From Streptobacillus moniliformis DSM 12112 (GTDB lineage: Bacteria > Fusobacteriota > Fusobacteriia > Fusobacteriales > Leptotrichiaceae), in contig NC_013515.1 in NCBI RefSeq assembly GCF_000024565.1, positions 1,222,497-1,286,496 on the forward strand: a stretch of 64,000 nt of DNA, in the 5' to 3' direction. A program made the translations under genes and the position numbers. The notes beneath the pieces are model-generated. The model saw only the letters and a list, made by a program, of their open reading frames with translations, made no database searches and was not told where the DNA came from. Positions 1-9,390 of this stretch are shown here, piece after piece. Within the stretch, counting starts at the first letter, position 1; every line of letters begins with the position of its first letter.

Positions 1-979
1 TTAATTTTTTCCCATTTTCATTAATTAAATTATCATCTTTTAAATCAAGTATATCTTTTATTCTACTATATCCAAGTTTCATATCAAAACGACTGATAAA
101 ATAGCTTGCAAAAACAGTATATGGCCAAGGCATTAAAAACATTATAAGGGAAACTGATATTATTGTCCCAAAAGTAATATTTCCATAAATGTATTGATAA
201 TAACCATAAATTATTAAAGAAAAGTATGAAAATCCTACAGCAAGTATATTAATACCATGACTATATATACTTCTTAACGAATAATTTAAATGAAGTTTAG
301 CATATTTTAAAATGTTATCTTTAAATTCATTTGATAGTTTATTTAACATATTATATGATCTAACTATTCTAACTCCTTTAATACTTTCAAGTGTTTTATC
401 AGAAATATCATCAAATTTTTTAGTCATTTCAGCATAAAGATTTTCGTATTTTTCTTTTTGTGATATTATTACATATGTTGCAAATAGATATGGAATATTT
501 ATTAAAACTACAAATATTAAATCTATTTTAAATAATATAAATATGAAAATTATCAATACCCCTAATACTCCTCTTGTAAAGCAATAAAGTCCCCATGAAA
601 AATATACCGCAATATAGTCTTCAACATCTCCTGTAATTCTACTTAAAATCTCTCCAACACTAATTTTTTTAAATATTTGAGGATTTTGTTTCAATACTTT
701 TTCTAATATGATTTTTTGAATTTCATATAGACTTTCATAATAGTTTCTAAAAACATAGTATTCATAAATACCTTGTATGATGTAATAAGCTATTGCCATT
801 ATAAGCATTAATATAACCCTATATTTTATTTCATCTGAACTCATAGTTTTATTATTTACACCATCTACTATCTCCCCTAAATAATCTAAAGGAAGTATTG
901 TAAACAACATTATTATTAAATTTAATATGGCTACAAAAAATAATCGCCATCTTTTTTCCCAAAGTAATTTATTTATCAT
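1..979 (-). CDS. ABC exporter, transmembrane-domain part (cut by window edge)
   Basis: About 326 codons read leftward from ATG 979 and stay open to base 1, so the 3' end lies outside the window. What is visible is a type I ABC exporter membrane domain: N-terminal residues MINKLLWEKRWRLF, several hydrophobic segments, and the cytoplasmic-loop pattern around 'SVGEILSRITGDVEDY' that is typical of exporters with fused membrane and ATPase domains. The nucleotide-binding domain would follow off the edge. The start overlaps the stop of the upstream EamA gene (ATGA), which suggests translational coupling. The substrate is unknown; such half-transporters often work as heterodimers with an adjacent partner. 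Confidence 0.85.
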   Translation of the reverse strand, partial: MINKLLWEKRWRLFFVAILNLIIMLFTILPLDYLGEIVDGVNNKTMSSDEIKYRVILMLIMAIAYYIIQGIYEYYVFRNYYESLYEIQKIILEKVLKQNPQIFKKISVGEILSRITGDVEDYIAVYFSWGLYCFTRGVLGVLIIFIFILFKIDLIFVVLINIPYLFATYVIISQKEKYENLYAEMTKKFDDISDKTLESIKGVRIVRSYNMLNKLSNEFKDNILKYAKLHLNYSLRSIYSHGINILAVGFSYFSLIIYGYYQYIYGNITFGTIISVSLIMFLMPWPYTVFASYFISRFDMKLGYSRIKDILDLKDDNLINENGKKL

Positions 980-1851
980 ATTTTATTCCCCCTTTTTAAA
1001 TTATATCTATATATAAAAATACCTGTTAATGTTATGATTAAATATCCCATAATACTATATTTATCTGGAAATTCTCCTAAAAATATTAGCCCCAAAACAG
1101 AAGAAAATATTACCTGTGAATATTCAAAAACTGAAATTTCTTTTGCAGGAGCAAAATTATATGCAAAAGTTATACCATATTGCCCCATAGCTCCAAATAC
1201 TCCTATTCCAATTAGTAATGTTATAGTTTTTAAGTCTAAAGGAGTTCTATCTATTAACACATATGGTAATAATACAAATGTACTAAATAATGAAAAATAG
1301 AATATTATAATAAGAGGTTTAACCTTACCCCTTATAGCTAGTCCTCTAATACAAATATATGCAAATGATGCACAAAAAGCACCAAGTATTGCAAGTATAT
1401 ATCCGTAAGAAAAGCTAGAACTTCCTGGTTTAACTATTAATATTACTCCCAAAAATGACATTATCAATGCAAAAAATTGAACTTTTGTAAATTTTTCATT
1501 AAAGAATAAATAGGAAAGTAGTAACACAATGAAAGAAGATAATTTCTGTATAGTAGTTGAATCTGCAAGCAATATATATTTTAGGGTATAAAAATTAATC
1601 ATTACTCCTAAAATACCAAAAACTGATCTCGCAAACATTAATTTCCATTCACTTTTTTCTAATTTAAAACTTATTCCTTTTACCCTTATAAGTATGAATG
1701 TAATAAATATTATTACTATATTTCTATAAAACAATTTACTTGCAACAGAAACATGTGGCAACATTTTCACTATCATCTGTAATGTTGAAAACCCTATTGC
1801 TGATAATAATATAAAGAATATTCCTAAATAATATCTTTTTCTATTTTCCAT
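976..1851 (-). CDS. EamA/DMT-family transporter
   Basis: A 291-residue polytopic membrane protein with about ten hydrophobic segments arranged as two EamA repeats; 'FFILLSAIGFSTLQMIVKM' near the N-terminus and 'LGVILIVKPG' at the end of the first repeat are family hallmarks. Members are secondary transporters of metabolites such as amino acids or nucleosides; the substrate cannot be told from sequence. The start is supported by an AAGGAG ribosome site just upstream. Its stop overlaps the start of the ABC exporter gene, and it begins 10 bases after the hemW stop, so the three probably form one leftward operon. Confidence 0.85.
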   Translation of the reverse strand: MENRKRYYLGIFFILLSAIGFSTLQMIVKMLPHVSVASKLFYRNIVIIFITFILIRVKGISFKLEKSEWKLMFARSVFGILGVMINFYTLKYILLADSTTIQKLSSFIVLLLSYLFFNEKFTKVQFFALIMSFLGVILIVKPGSSSFSYGYILAILGAFCASFAYICIRGLAIRGKVKPLIIIFYFSLFSTFVLLPYVLIDRTPLDLKTITLLIGIGVFGAMGQYGITFAYNFAPAKEISVFEYSQVIFSSVLGLIFLGEFPDKYSIMGYLIITLTGIFIYRYNLKRGNKI

Positions 1852-1860
1852 TTTAACTCC

Positions 1861-2943
1861 TTAAACAAATTCAACAAAAACTTCATTAGATAATAGCACA
1901 CCTTTGCTAGTAAGTTTTATTCTATCATCAAATCTTTCTATTAAACCTCTTTCTATTAATTTATCTATTTTTTCATTAGGTGTGTATTCTACACCTTTTA
2001 TTAACATTCTAAGACCTAAAATATATTTTAGGTTTTCAAGTTCTACATCATCTACTATTTCTATAGTTTTTTCTTCTATTGGTATAATATTTTGATCTAT
2101 TAACCTATAATACCTGGCTAAAGATTTAACCTTTGCAAATCTTTGATTGTTATAAAAACTTGTTGCATTTACCCCAACACCTATATATTCTGTATTATTC
2201 CAATATTTAATGTTATGTTTACTCTCTTTTCCATCTTTACAAAATGAAGATATTTCATAATGATTATACCCACTTTTAACAAGTCTTTCTTGTATTTTAA
2301 GGAACATATCTGCTTCTAAATCTTCATCTAATGCTTTTAATTCACCTTTTTCAAGTCTTTTTGTGAAGTTAGTTCCTTCCTCCCATATCAATGAATATAT
2401 AGAAAGATGTTCAGGTGAAAGTTCTAAAAACTTATCTAAATCATTTTCTAACATTTCCATATCTTGATTAGGTACTGAAAATATTAAATCAAGTGATATA
2501 TTATCAAATCCTGCAATTCTAGCATTTCTATAAGTTTCTATAGCTTTTTTAGAACTATGATCTCTATTCATAAATTTAAGCATATCATCATTAAAACTTT
2601 GAAAACCTATACTTAATCTATTTATTCCTGCATTTTTAATATATTTAAGTTTTTCTAAATCCATATCACTAGGATTTAATTCTAAAGTTATTTCAGCATT
2701 ATCAGTTTTCTTTAAATTATCTAGTATTTTTCTTATTTGCTCTCCATTAAGTAAAGAAGGTGTTCCTCCTCCAAAGTATATAGTATCGTATATATATTCT
2801 GGATATAGTTTTATTTCCTTAATAACATATTCTACATATCTTTCTATCTTATCATTCATATTTATGAAGACATGAAAATCACAATAATGACATCTCTTAT
2901 TACAAAAAGGCACATGTATATATATTCCTGTTATATTTTTCAT
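1861..2943 (-). CDS. hemW: HemW-like radical SAM protein (coproporphyrinogen oxidase-like)
   Basis: A 360-residue radical SAM enzyme. The N-terminus reads 'MKNITGIYIHVPFCNKRC' and the cluster motif is CNKRCHYC (C-x3-C-x2-C) followed by the DF that is typical of HemW. 'FGGGTPSLL', 'ELNPSDM' and 'NRLSIGFQSFND' are the SAM-binding motifs of the HemN/HemW family. It lacks the longer N-terminus of true HemN, so the likely role is haem chaperone/insertion rather than coproporphyrinogen decarboxylation. The start at 2943 is chosen because GGAGAA precedes it; an upstream in-frame ATG at 2994 has no ribosome site. Confidence 0.88.
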   Translation of the reverse strand: MKNITGIYIHVPFCNKRCHYCDFHVFINMNDKIERYVEYVIKEIKLYPEYIYDTIYFGGGTPSLLNGEQIRKILDNLKKTDNAEITLELNPSDMDLEKLKYIKNAGINRLSIGFQSFNDDMLKFMNRDHSSKKAIETYRNARIAGFDNISLDLIFSVPNQDMEMLENDLDKFLELSPEHLSIYSLIWEEGTNFTKRLEKGELKALDEDLEADMFLKIQERLVKSGYNHYEISSFCKDGKESKHNIKYWNNTEYIGVGVNATSFYNNQRFAKVKSLARYYRLIDQNIIPIEEKTIEIVDDVELENLKYILGLRMLIKGVEYTPNEKIDKLIERGLIERFDDRIKLTSKGVLLSNEVFVEFV

Positions 2944-3225
2944 ATTTCTCCAATATATAAAAATATACCATAATTTTCTACAAAAAACATACAAAATCTT
3001 ATGGTAATTTTTAAATTTTTCTCTATTTTTAATAATTTATTTATATAGTTTTTACTATATTATTATACTCTTTTATCTTTTTTATGTCAAATGTTAGAAT
3101 GAATTAAAAAAGGCTTTATATCCTAATTTATTAATATTATAATATTTTATAAAATCAGCTATAATTTAAATGTAGTATATATAATTTAATTTTAAATTTA
3201 AAGAAAAATAAATATATCTAAATAC

Positions 3226-3300
3226 AAAAAGGGGTATATTTTGCAAAGCACACCTTAATCTCTATACAAGATTTTGTACAATGCACAATATCCCCTTTTT
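3226..3300 (-). terminator. Long-stem terminator downstream of the CPBP gene
   Basis: AAAAAGGGG (3226-3234) pairs with CCCCTTTTT (3292-3300), and the stem continues with imperfect pairing (GTATATTTTGCA against TGCACAATATC). The loop is long, about 36 bases. On the minus strand it follows the CPBP gene and ends in T5. The 367-bp gap 2944-3310 otherwise shows only AT-rich DNA and, presumably, the hemW promoter. Confidence 0.55.
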
Positions 3301-3310
3301 AGGTATATGT

Positions 3311-3970
3311 TTATATCAAATATTTAATGATAGCAAAACAATTAAATAACATATGAAATATACAATTCACTTTTAAAGAATTTGTCTTATAATAAATTAA
3401 TGAAATTATTATAGAAATAGGTAAAAATAAAATAAAAATTTCTAAATTAAAATATGAATGAGCAAATGCAAATAAAATTATTGAAACAATCAGAGCTAAT
3501 TTACGATTTTCTAAATATGTGAAAATAATTTTCCTAAAAAATAATTCTTCTTCTATTGGAGAAAATACTATTATCTGTAATATCAACAGTAATTTATTAA
3601 CTGATTTATAATAATTCATACGTTTATGAAAAATAATTGTTTGTTCTGTTGAGTCCAAAAAAAGACTTAAACTTACTTCTAAAACCAATGTTATTATTAT
3701 AACAATAATGATTATCAATATACTTTTTAAATTTAATTTATAATATTCTTTATTATTTTTTGATAAATAACTAAATAAAGTAATTAAAATAGTTGAACCA
3801 ATTAAATTAATAATAAAAACTAAATCTAATGTTATTAAATCTTTATTCACAAAAAATTCTACTACCTTAAATAAAAATAAATTTAAATAATTTAAAAGAA
3901 AAAATAATAATAAAATTTTTAATAAGTTTACAATTATTTTCATTTTATTATTCTGTATAACAAGTTCCAT
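3311..3970 (-). CDS. CPBP-family intramembrane metalloprotease
   Basis: A 219-residue, very hydrophobic protein with about six membrane segments. The C-terminal half carries the CPBP (CAAX protease / bacteriocin-processing, Abi) motifs: EE followed by LFFR ('SPIEEELFFRK') and 'FAFAHS' with the second metal-binding His. Members act as membrane glutamic/metalloproteases; some give self-immunity to bacteriocins, others process small membrane-anchored peptides. It overlaps the 3' end of the preceding small secreted-protein gene by 23 bases, so the two are probably co-translated. No good ribosome site of its own is visible, consistent with coupling. Confidence 0.8.
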   Translation of the reverse strand: MELVIQNNKMKIIVNLLKILLLFFLLNYLNLFLFKVVEFFVNKDLITLDLVFIINLIGSTILITLFSYLSKNNKEYYKLNLKSILIIIIVIIITLVLEVSLSLFLDSTEQTIIFHKRMNYYKSVNKLLLILQIIVFSPIEEELFFRKIIFTYLENRKLALIVSIILFAFAHSYFNLEIFILFLPISIIISLIYYKTNSLKVNCIFHMLFNCFAIIKYLI

Positions 3971-4283
3971 TTAATTCAGGAGGACAAACTTTCTTTTCTT
4001 CATGAATTTCTTTTTCAGTTTCTTTTTTTTCAGACTCAGTACCATTGAATCTTTCAGAAATTTCGTTTGAAACTTTATCAACAACAACATCAACAACTTT
4101 ACTTACAACAACTTCAATAATTTTTTCTTTTAATCCTGTATTTTCAATATCTTTTAGGCTAATTTGATTATCTTCTTTAAATTCAATATTAGTACTTTTT
4201 TTAAATTCAATACCATTTGACTCCTCACTAAAATTAATAGTTCCTAAAAATAAAATAGACAAAATAACAAATATTTTTTTCAT
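3948..4283 (-). CDS. Small secreted protein of unknown function
   Basis: A 111-residue protein starting MKKIFVILSILFLGTINFS, a clear Sec signal peptide. The mature part is acidic and charged, with a valine-rich stretch (KIIEVVVSKVVDVVVDKV) that could form an amphipathic helix, a Lys/Glu-rich section, and two cysteines near the C-terminus (CPPELNGTC) that might form a disulphide. Start 4283 is preferred because AAGAAGG lies 6-7 bases upstream; an in-frame ATG at 4316 lacks such a site. It is transcribed with the CPBP protease, which might act on it, but that is inference. I do not recognise the family. Confidence 0.65.
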   Translation of the reverse strand: MKKIFVILSILFLGTINFSEESNGIEFKKSTNIEFKEDNQISLKDIENTGLKEKIIEVVVSKVVDVVVDKVSNEISERFNGTESEKKETEKEIHEEKKVCPPELNGTCYTE

Positions 4284-4481
4284 AAAAAACCTTCTTTCTT
4301 TTTTTGAATGTGCCACTCATTCTTCTATATTCATTAGAACATATAAATTTATAAAAACAAAAGTTCTTTTTTTATTTTTGTTGTATGATTATTTAGTTAT
4401 CCAATGCATGTAATAAAAAATTAAATTAATATCTGAGTATTTCATCAAAGTCATATTTTTTACTTATTTTTAATCGTTAAA

Positions 4482-4809
4482 TTGGCATCCCTATAAGCCA
4501 AATTCTGTATTTGCTAATCATTTTTCTAGGCTTGTATTTACATACAAGCTCAAGCGAATAACCAAAAGAAGGACGAGCAGCCCTATATTCTTTTTTTACA
4601 TTCTTGCTTCTGGTGGGGTTTACAAGCAAATATAGTTGCCTATATCTCTGGTGAGCTCTTACCTCACCCTTTCACCCTTACCTATACAGGCGGTTTACTT
4701 TCTGTTGCACTTTCCTTAAAATTACTTTCAGCAGTCGTTAACTGCCACCATTGCTCTATGAAGTTTGGACTTTCCTCAAGATAAATCTTGCGATTAGCTG
4801 GGATACCAA
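4482..4809 (-). ncRNA. rnpB: RNase P RNA (type A)
   Basis: The minus strand contains the diagnostic RNase P RNA elements: GAGGAAAGTCC near the 5' end, the ACAGAATTTGGCTTATAG block near the 3' end, and the central GGTAAGGGTGAAAGG region. The two ends pair as helix P1 (TTGGTATCCC with GGGATGCCAA), which sets the limits used here. This ribozyme removes the 5' leader from pre-tRNAs. It lies directly downstream of the terminator of the nif3-like operon, so it probably has its own promoter; a TATAGAAT sequence just upstream is a weak candidate. Confidence 0.93.
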
Positions 4810-4834
4810 CATATATATTCTATAACAAAAGAAT

Positions 4835-4860
4835 AAAAAAGGCAAGCCTTAACTTGCCTT
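4835..4860 (-). terminator. Terminator of the OMP / sigma-like / nif3 operon
   Basis: On the minus strand AAGGCAAG, a six-base loop, CTTGCCTT and a T6 run follow the stop codon of the Nif3-like gene, which it overlaps by two bases. It separates that operon from rnpB. Confidence 0.85.
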
Positions 4861-5626
4861 ATAGATATTCAAATACTTCTTTAGAATCAAATTTAATTAT
4901 TTCAATCTCTTTATTTATTTCCCTCAAACTTTTTTCAAAAAGTTCAACAACTAATTTTTCACTTCCATAATGATCTATGTCTAAAAGATGTAAATTTTCT
5001 TCTCCCATATCAAGTGAAATATGATGTTTTAAATCTCCTGTAATAAATAGATCTACCTTACCTCTAATCAAAGGAATAAAACTATCTCCAGAACCTGTAG
5101 TTATGGCAATTTTCCTTACCATTCTATTATCCATAGCTCTACTTAATCTAACATTTTTTATTTCTAACTTTTCCTTTATTATAGATATAATATACTCAAT
5201 AGATTTTTTCTCTTTTAAATTAAATCTTCTTAATGCTATCTCTTCAGTTTCTAACATTTGCCCATCTAAATTCATTTTTTCTAATATATATTCATTTAAT
5301 CCACCCTTAGCTGCATCTACATTGGTATGAGCTGAATATACTGCTATATCATTTTTTATTACATCAATGATTTTAGAACCAATGACATTATCTGATAGTA
5401 TCTTTTTTTGCCCTTTGAAAATGAATGGATGATGAGATATTATCAGATCAACTTTTTCCTTAACAGAAAAATCTACTGCCTCTCTTGTTATATCTAAACA
5501 TAACATTACTTTATTTATCTTTTTTCTAATATCACCAACAAGTAATCCAACATTATCCCATTCTTCAGCTAATTCTCTTGGAAATTTTTCTTCAAACTCT
5601 TTAATTAATTTAGATAAGCTTATCAT
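4859..5626 (-). CDS. Nif3-like dinuclear metal-centre protein
   Basis: A 255-residue protein of the Nif3/YqfO/YbgI family (GTP cyclohydrolase I type 2-like fold). N-terminal 'EEWDNVGLLVGD', 'IISHHPFIFKG' (metal-ligand HHP), 'AHTNVDAAKGGLNE' and C-terminal 'DIDHYGSEKLVV' supply the conserved His/Asp/Glu ligands of a dinuclear metal site. The length fits the short form without the inserted PII-like domain. The biochemical role of the family is unsettled. Its start overlaps the end of the sigma-like gene by 17 bases, so the two are translated together. Confidence 0.88.
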   Translation of the reverse strand: MISLSKLIKEFEEKFPRELAEEWDNVGLLVGDIRKKINKVMLCLDITREAVDFSVKEKVDLIISHHPFIFKGQKKILSDNVIGSKIIDVIKNDIAVYSAHTNVDAAKGGLNEYILEKMNLDGQMLETEEIALRRFNLKEKKSIEYIISIIKEKLEIKNVRLSRAMDNRMVRKIAITTGSGDSFIPLIRGKVDLFITGDLKHHISLDMGEENLHLLDIDHYGSEKLVVELFEKSLREINKEIEIIKFDSKEVFEYL

Positions 5627-6551
5627 TTATACCCTCCAAATCAGTTTGTATTCTTTCTAAGTAATCTAATATGTCCATATTGAAGATTAAAGATAACTTC
5701 ATTATACTTAAATTTATAAGCTCTTGTATATTTTCTTTATTTGTATCATTCTTTTTAGCAATATCTGATATAGACAATTTTTCTCCATCTAGTCCTAAAT
5801 ACATAGATAATACTGTTTCCTCTAAGAATGTTAATCTATTTGTATTTAAAGCTATTTCATATTTTCTTTTTACTCTTTCTGTTTCTTCTTTTATATCATC
5901 ATAGCTTAATGAAAAATCTTTATTTTCATATACCCTAGCTAACTTTTCATAATATTCTTTATTTATTCCAACCCTATTTAATATATCATCTAAATTTTCA
6001 CCTTCATTAACTTCACTAACAATTTTAATATATAGTAAAGATAGGTATTCTTGTTCTGAATATATTGAAAGTTCATTATATTGATAACTTATTAAAGCTC
6101 TTCTAACAAAAAGTCTTAATACATTTTTCAAAAATTCTTTATCATAATTTTTAGAAAGCTTATCATAGTATTCATTTTTAAATTTTATAATAGAAAATAA
6201 GGCTTCTTGTTTTACATCATTAAATGAAAAATTGATTTTAGTATTTTTTATACTTTCATGTATAGCTATTTTCACAAATTCATTTAAAACATCATCTAAA
6301 TAATCTTCTTCAGTTTCATTATAGTTTTTTAAGTAATCTTCAATTTCTCCATCATTAAAATATGTATTTTCTATATCTGCATAATTTAAATCATATGATT
6401 CATTTACATCATCTACATTATTTTTCAAACAATATATTATAGTTCCTAAAACATCTAAATCACTTATATCTTTTCTTATAAATATAGAATTATAGTTAAC
6501 TTTATTATTTTTTTCTATATCTGATATTATCTTCGCTAATTTATTTTCCAT
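5610..6551 (-). CDS. Divergent sigma-70-like protein
   Basis: A 313-residue acidic protein. The C-terminal part, around 'LTFLEETVLSMYLGLDGE' then 'SISDIAKKNDTNKENIQEL', has the layout of sigma region 4: a helix, the conserved [LF]-GL-[GD] turn, then a helix-turn-helix. The middle ('NFSFNDVKQEALFSIIKF') weakly resembles region 2.1-2.2. The DNA-melting residues of region 2.3-2.4 are not evident. Because of the operon position beside a Nif3-like gene, which I recall for RpoD-like genes in Fusobacterium, I read it as a degenerate or specialised sigma factor. GAGGGAATA precedes the start. It could instead be an unrelated HTH protein. Confidence 0.5.
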   Translation of the reverse strand: MENKLAKIISDIEKNNKVNYNSIFIRKDISDLDVLGTIIYCLKNNVDDVNESYDLNYADIENTYFNDGEIEDYLKNYNETEEDYLDDVLNEFVKIAIHESIKNTKINFSFNDVKQEALFSIIKFKNEYYDKLSKNYDKEFLKNVLRLFVRRALISYQYNELSIYSEQEYLSLLYIKIVSEVNEGENLDDILNRVGINKEYYEKLARVYENKDFSLSYDDIKEETERVKRKYEIALNTNRLTFLEETVLSMYLGLDGEKLSISDIAKKNDTNKENIQELINLSIMKLSLIFNMDILDYLERIQTDLEGINDKLI

Positions 6552-6563
6552 TATTCCCTCACA

Positions 6564-7838
6564 TTAAAATTTTATACCAGCATTTAATCCACCTAATGTA
6601 CCTACTTTTTTATTTGAATTAAATCCTAAACCTAAATAAGCATTCAAATCTACAGGTAGAAATTTACTTTTTATTCCTACACCCATACCATTTGTAAACA
6701 TTGCATTTACACCAAAATTTTTATAGACTATCAAATCATTAAAAAAGTATAACTGCGAATCAAAAACTTTAAAACTATCTAAATTAGTTTTAAAAACAAA
6801 TGCTAAATCTCCACCTATATCCTTATCTTTTATTATTCTAGCATCATATACCTTAATTTTATTTCTATCTTTTAAAGGTATAGTTGCAAACTTAAGAAAT
6901 AGTTCATTATTAAGTTTAGCATCATTTGAAAGGTCTATAGAACTATTAAGTTTACTTTCAAAAAATATATTATAGTCATTAGTTAAAAATCTATTTTCAT
7001 ATTTTATATTAGTATTTAAATTAACTTTTAGACCTGAAATTACTTTCATTTTATAATTCATACCCATACTAGCTGTTAATTTATGAGTATCATAATATGA
7101 ATATTTTAAACTTATATCTGGTTTAATAAAGTATTCATATGACTTTATTTTATTACTTAATGCATATTTTTGTGCCTCTGCTTTGATAAATAAGCCATCT
7201 TCTTTATTTAATCCACCACTAATTATATATTTTTCATTCCTCTTAAAATCAAATATTGTATATCCAATATTAATATCAGTGCTTATATCTCTAAAATATA
7301 TATTTGTCATAAAATTTAAAACATCATTTTCTCTAAAATTACCCTTAATATATTCAATAGTCGCAACACTTTCATTATTATCAAATCCTACAGATAATTT
7401 TACATCATCACTATTTTCGTTAACTTCATCTATTGCTACTCCTACACTTCCATTATCATCAATTACAACTCTGTAGTATAGATTAACAATTTTTTGTTCC
7501 TTTAATAATTCTACTGTCTTAGAGTCAACTAAAAAATCCACATCTCTTAATATTTTACCTATGTATATATCAGGCAAAGCCTTTAAAATACTATTCATAT
7601 TATATTCATTAGAAACTAATTTAATATATTCTATTCTAGGATATACATATATTACATCTCCTAATTTTTCAGCATAATATTTACCTGGGTATTTCTTCTC
7701 TAAATATTCATTTACCTCTTCTTGTTGTTCTATTTTTTTTATTTCATCTTCACTTAAATATGTAATAAATCCTTTTACCTCTACCGAAAAAGTAATAGTC
7801 GATAAATATATAAATAATATTAATATATACTTTTTCAT
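6564..7838 (-). CDS. Outer-membrane beta-barrel protein (TPSB/BamA-like)
   Basis: A 424-residue exported protein: signal peptide MKKYILILFIYLSTITFS, a soluble N-terminal part of roughly 130 residues with alternating charged beta/alpha pattern (possible POTRA-like domain), then repeated amphipathic strands to the C-terminal '...GGLNAGIKF', with the terminal Phe used as an outer-membrane insertion signal. The barrel begins near 'VKLSVGFDNNESVATIEY', which resembles the first strand of FhaC/ShlB-type translocators. It is shorter than typical TPSB proteins (about 550). It heads a leftward operon with the sigma-like and Nif3-like genes and has a strong AAGGAG site. The substrate is unknown. Confidence 0.7.
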   Translation of the reverse strand: MKKYILILFIYLSTITFSVEVKGFITYLSEDEIKKIEQQEEVNEYLEKKYPGKYYAEKLGDVIYVYPRIEYIKLVSNEYNMNSILKALPDIYIGKILRDVDFLVDSKTVELLKEQKIVNLYYRVVIDDNGSVGVAIDEVNENSDDVKLSVGFDNNESVATIEYIKGNFRENDVLNFMTNIYFRDISTDINIGYTIFDFKRNEKYIISGGLNKEDGLFIKAEAQKYALSNKIKSYEYFIKPDISLKYSYYDTHKLTASMGMNYKMKVISGLKVNLNTNIKYENRFLTNDYNIFFESKLNSSIDLSNDAKLNNELFLKFATIPLKDRNKIKVYDARIIKDKDIGGDLAFVFKTNLDSFKVFDSQLYFFNDLIVYKNFGVNAMFTNGMGVGIKSKFLPVDLNAYLGLGFNSNKKVGTLGGLNAGIKF

Positions 7839-7903
7839 TTTTTTCTCCTTTTTGTAGCTTTAGTATAAGTTTATCAAATTTATCGCTTTTTTTCTAGTCT
7901 TAC

Positions 7904-7932
7904 TTGAATTAAAATAGAAAAAACTGTATAAT
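7904..7932 (+). promoter_or_regulatory. Promoter of the MFS gene at 7963
   Basis: TTGAAT (7904-7909), a 17-base spacer, then a perfect TATAAT (7927-7932). An AAAGGAG ribosome site and the ATG follow about 30 bases later. Confidence 0.7.
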
Positions 7933-7962
7933 AATTTATAAAATTTATAAAGGAGAATTAGA

Positions 7963-9258
7963 ATGTTAAATCCAAAAATAATTACATCAATTTTTATGAT
8001 AGTAATTATTCTTTATTTAATATATTTTTTAACAAAAAAGTATAAATTAACAAAAAAACAGATCATTATATTTTGGATATTAGTCCTATTCTGGTCTAGT
8101 GTTAGTATAATTAGAGCATATAGGAAAGCATATGCAATAGATCCTGTAGATATAGGGGGATTAGGGCTTAATCTAATAGTTGCAACACAAATTACAGCAG
8201 CTTATGGTCTTATTAGTTTCATGCTTAGACTACCTCTATTTTTTATTAGCGATATGTTAAATAGAAAAAAAATATTCATACAACTTGGTATGATATTTAT
8301 GATGATAGCCTCTATTTCAGTATATTTAAAACCTAGTTACAATACACTGTATTTATCATCATTATCTATGGGGGCTTGTGCTTCAATGCTTGCTATATTT
8401 AATGTTATTTTTTCTGAAACATTTGCAAAAGAACAGGCAGCAGTTTCTACTTCTATACTTGCATCTGCACCATTGCTTGCCGAGTTTATAGCAGCTCCTA
8501 TACAATATATAGGCACATCAAATAGTATAAAAAATTATTCATTACTTTGGCTTACATCAACAATTATAGCCTTTATAACTTTACTATTAACTACATTTAT
8601 AAGGGATATAGAATATACAAAAATTTCATTTTCAATGCAAAAAGTTAAAAAAGTTATTATAAATAAAGCTTTTATATATATTTGTTTAATAGCATTTTTA
8701 CAATCTTTTGTTAAATTTGCAACTAGTGGTCCTAATATGATAGTGTATAATAAAAGTATAGGTATGTCTCCACTTTTATTAGCATATAATGATGCGATGT
8801 TTGCAGCACCTCAATTATGTGCAAGTGTACTTGTAGGTACATATTTTATAAAAAAATATTCTATCGAAAGAATACTACAATTTGGAATTATTTCAACTAT
8901 AATTTTTTATATTTTTGTTATAACAACAAATAATCCTAATATAGTTTTCTTTGCATATATATTTAATGGATTTGGATATGGATTAATTTATACATCAATA
9001 ATATCTATTGCATTACAATACTTTGATAAAGAATATATAAATATTAGTATGGGTATATTTCAAGCTTTCTTCTCTGCTGGAATATATTTTGGAGATAGCA
9101 TACATAAATCTATACATACTTTAATACCTCAAAATGTAATTAATATAGATATTAATAAAAATATATTTATAATAGCAATATTTTCATCATTATTTACTAT
9201 AATATTATGTCAAATTAGTATATTTTTTAAAAATAAGGGATTTATAAATATAAGATAG
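7963..9258 (+). CDS. MFS transporter
   Basis: A 431-residue protein with about twelve hydrophobic segments. The loop after segment 2 reads 'FFISDMLNRKKIFIQLG', a version of the MFS signature D-x-x-[GN]-R-[KR]. It has a single-gene transcription unit: a good promoter upstream and a strong hairpin terminator right after the stop. The neighbours give no hint of substrate. It resembles generic drug/metabolite exporters more than sugar importers, but this is not safe to call. Confidence 0.82.
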   Translation: MLNPKIITSIFMIVIILYLIYFLTKKYKLTKKQIIIFWILVLFWSSVSIIRAYRKAYAIDPVDIGGLGLNLIVATQITAAYGLISFMLRLPLFFISDMLNRKKIFIQLGMIFMMIASISVYLKPSYNTLYLSSLSMGACASMLAIFNVIFSETFAKEQAAVSTSILASAPLLAEFIAAPIQYIGTSNSIKNYSLLWLTSTIIAFITLLLTTFIRDIEYTKISFSMQKVKKVIINKAFIYICLIAFLQSFVKFATSGPNMIVYNKSIGMSPLLLAYNDAMFAAPQLCASVLVGTYFIKKYSIERILQFGIISTIIFYIFVITTNNPNIVFFAYIFNGFGYGLIYTSIISIALQYFDKEYINISMGIFQAFFSAGIYFGDSIHKSIHTLIPQNVINIDINKNIFIIAIFSSLFTIILCQISIFFKNKGFINIR

Positions 9259-9279
9259 AAAATAAATTTAGTTAAAACA

Positions 9280-9325
9280 AAAAAGGAGAATTTTTCAATC
9301 ATTTTGAAAAACATCTCCTTTTTTT
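9280..9325. terminator. Bidirectional terminator between the MFS and oppA genes
   Basis: AAAAAGGAG ... TTTTTCA and TGAAAAA ... CTCCTTTTTTT form a long, nearly uninterrupted hairpin with A/T runs on both sides, placed between two converging genes. Confidence 0.85.
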
Positions 9326-9390
9326 AACTATCCTTAATCACATATTTTTATATTCTATGATTAAATATAGTCATTTATAAGAACAAATAT

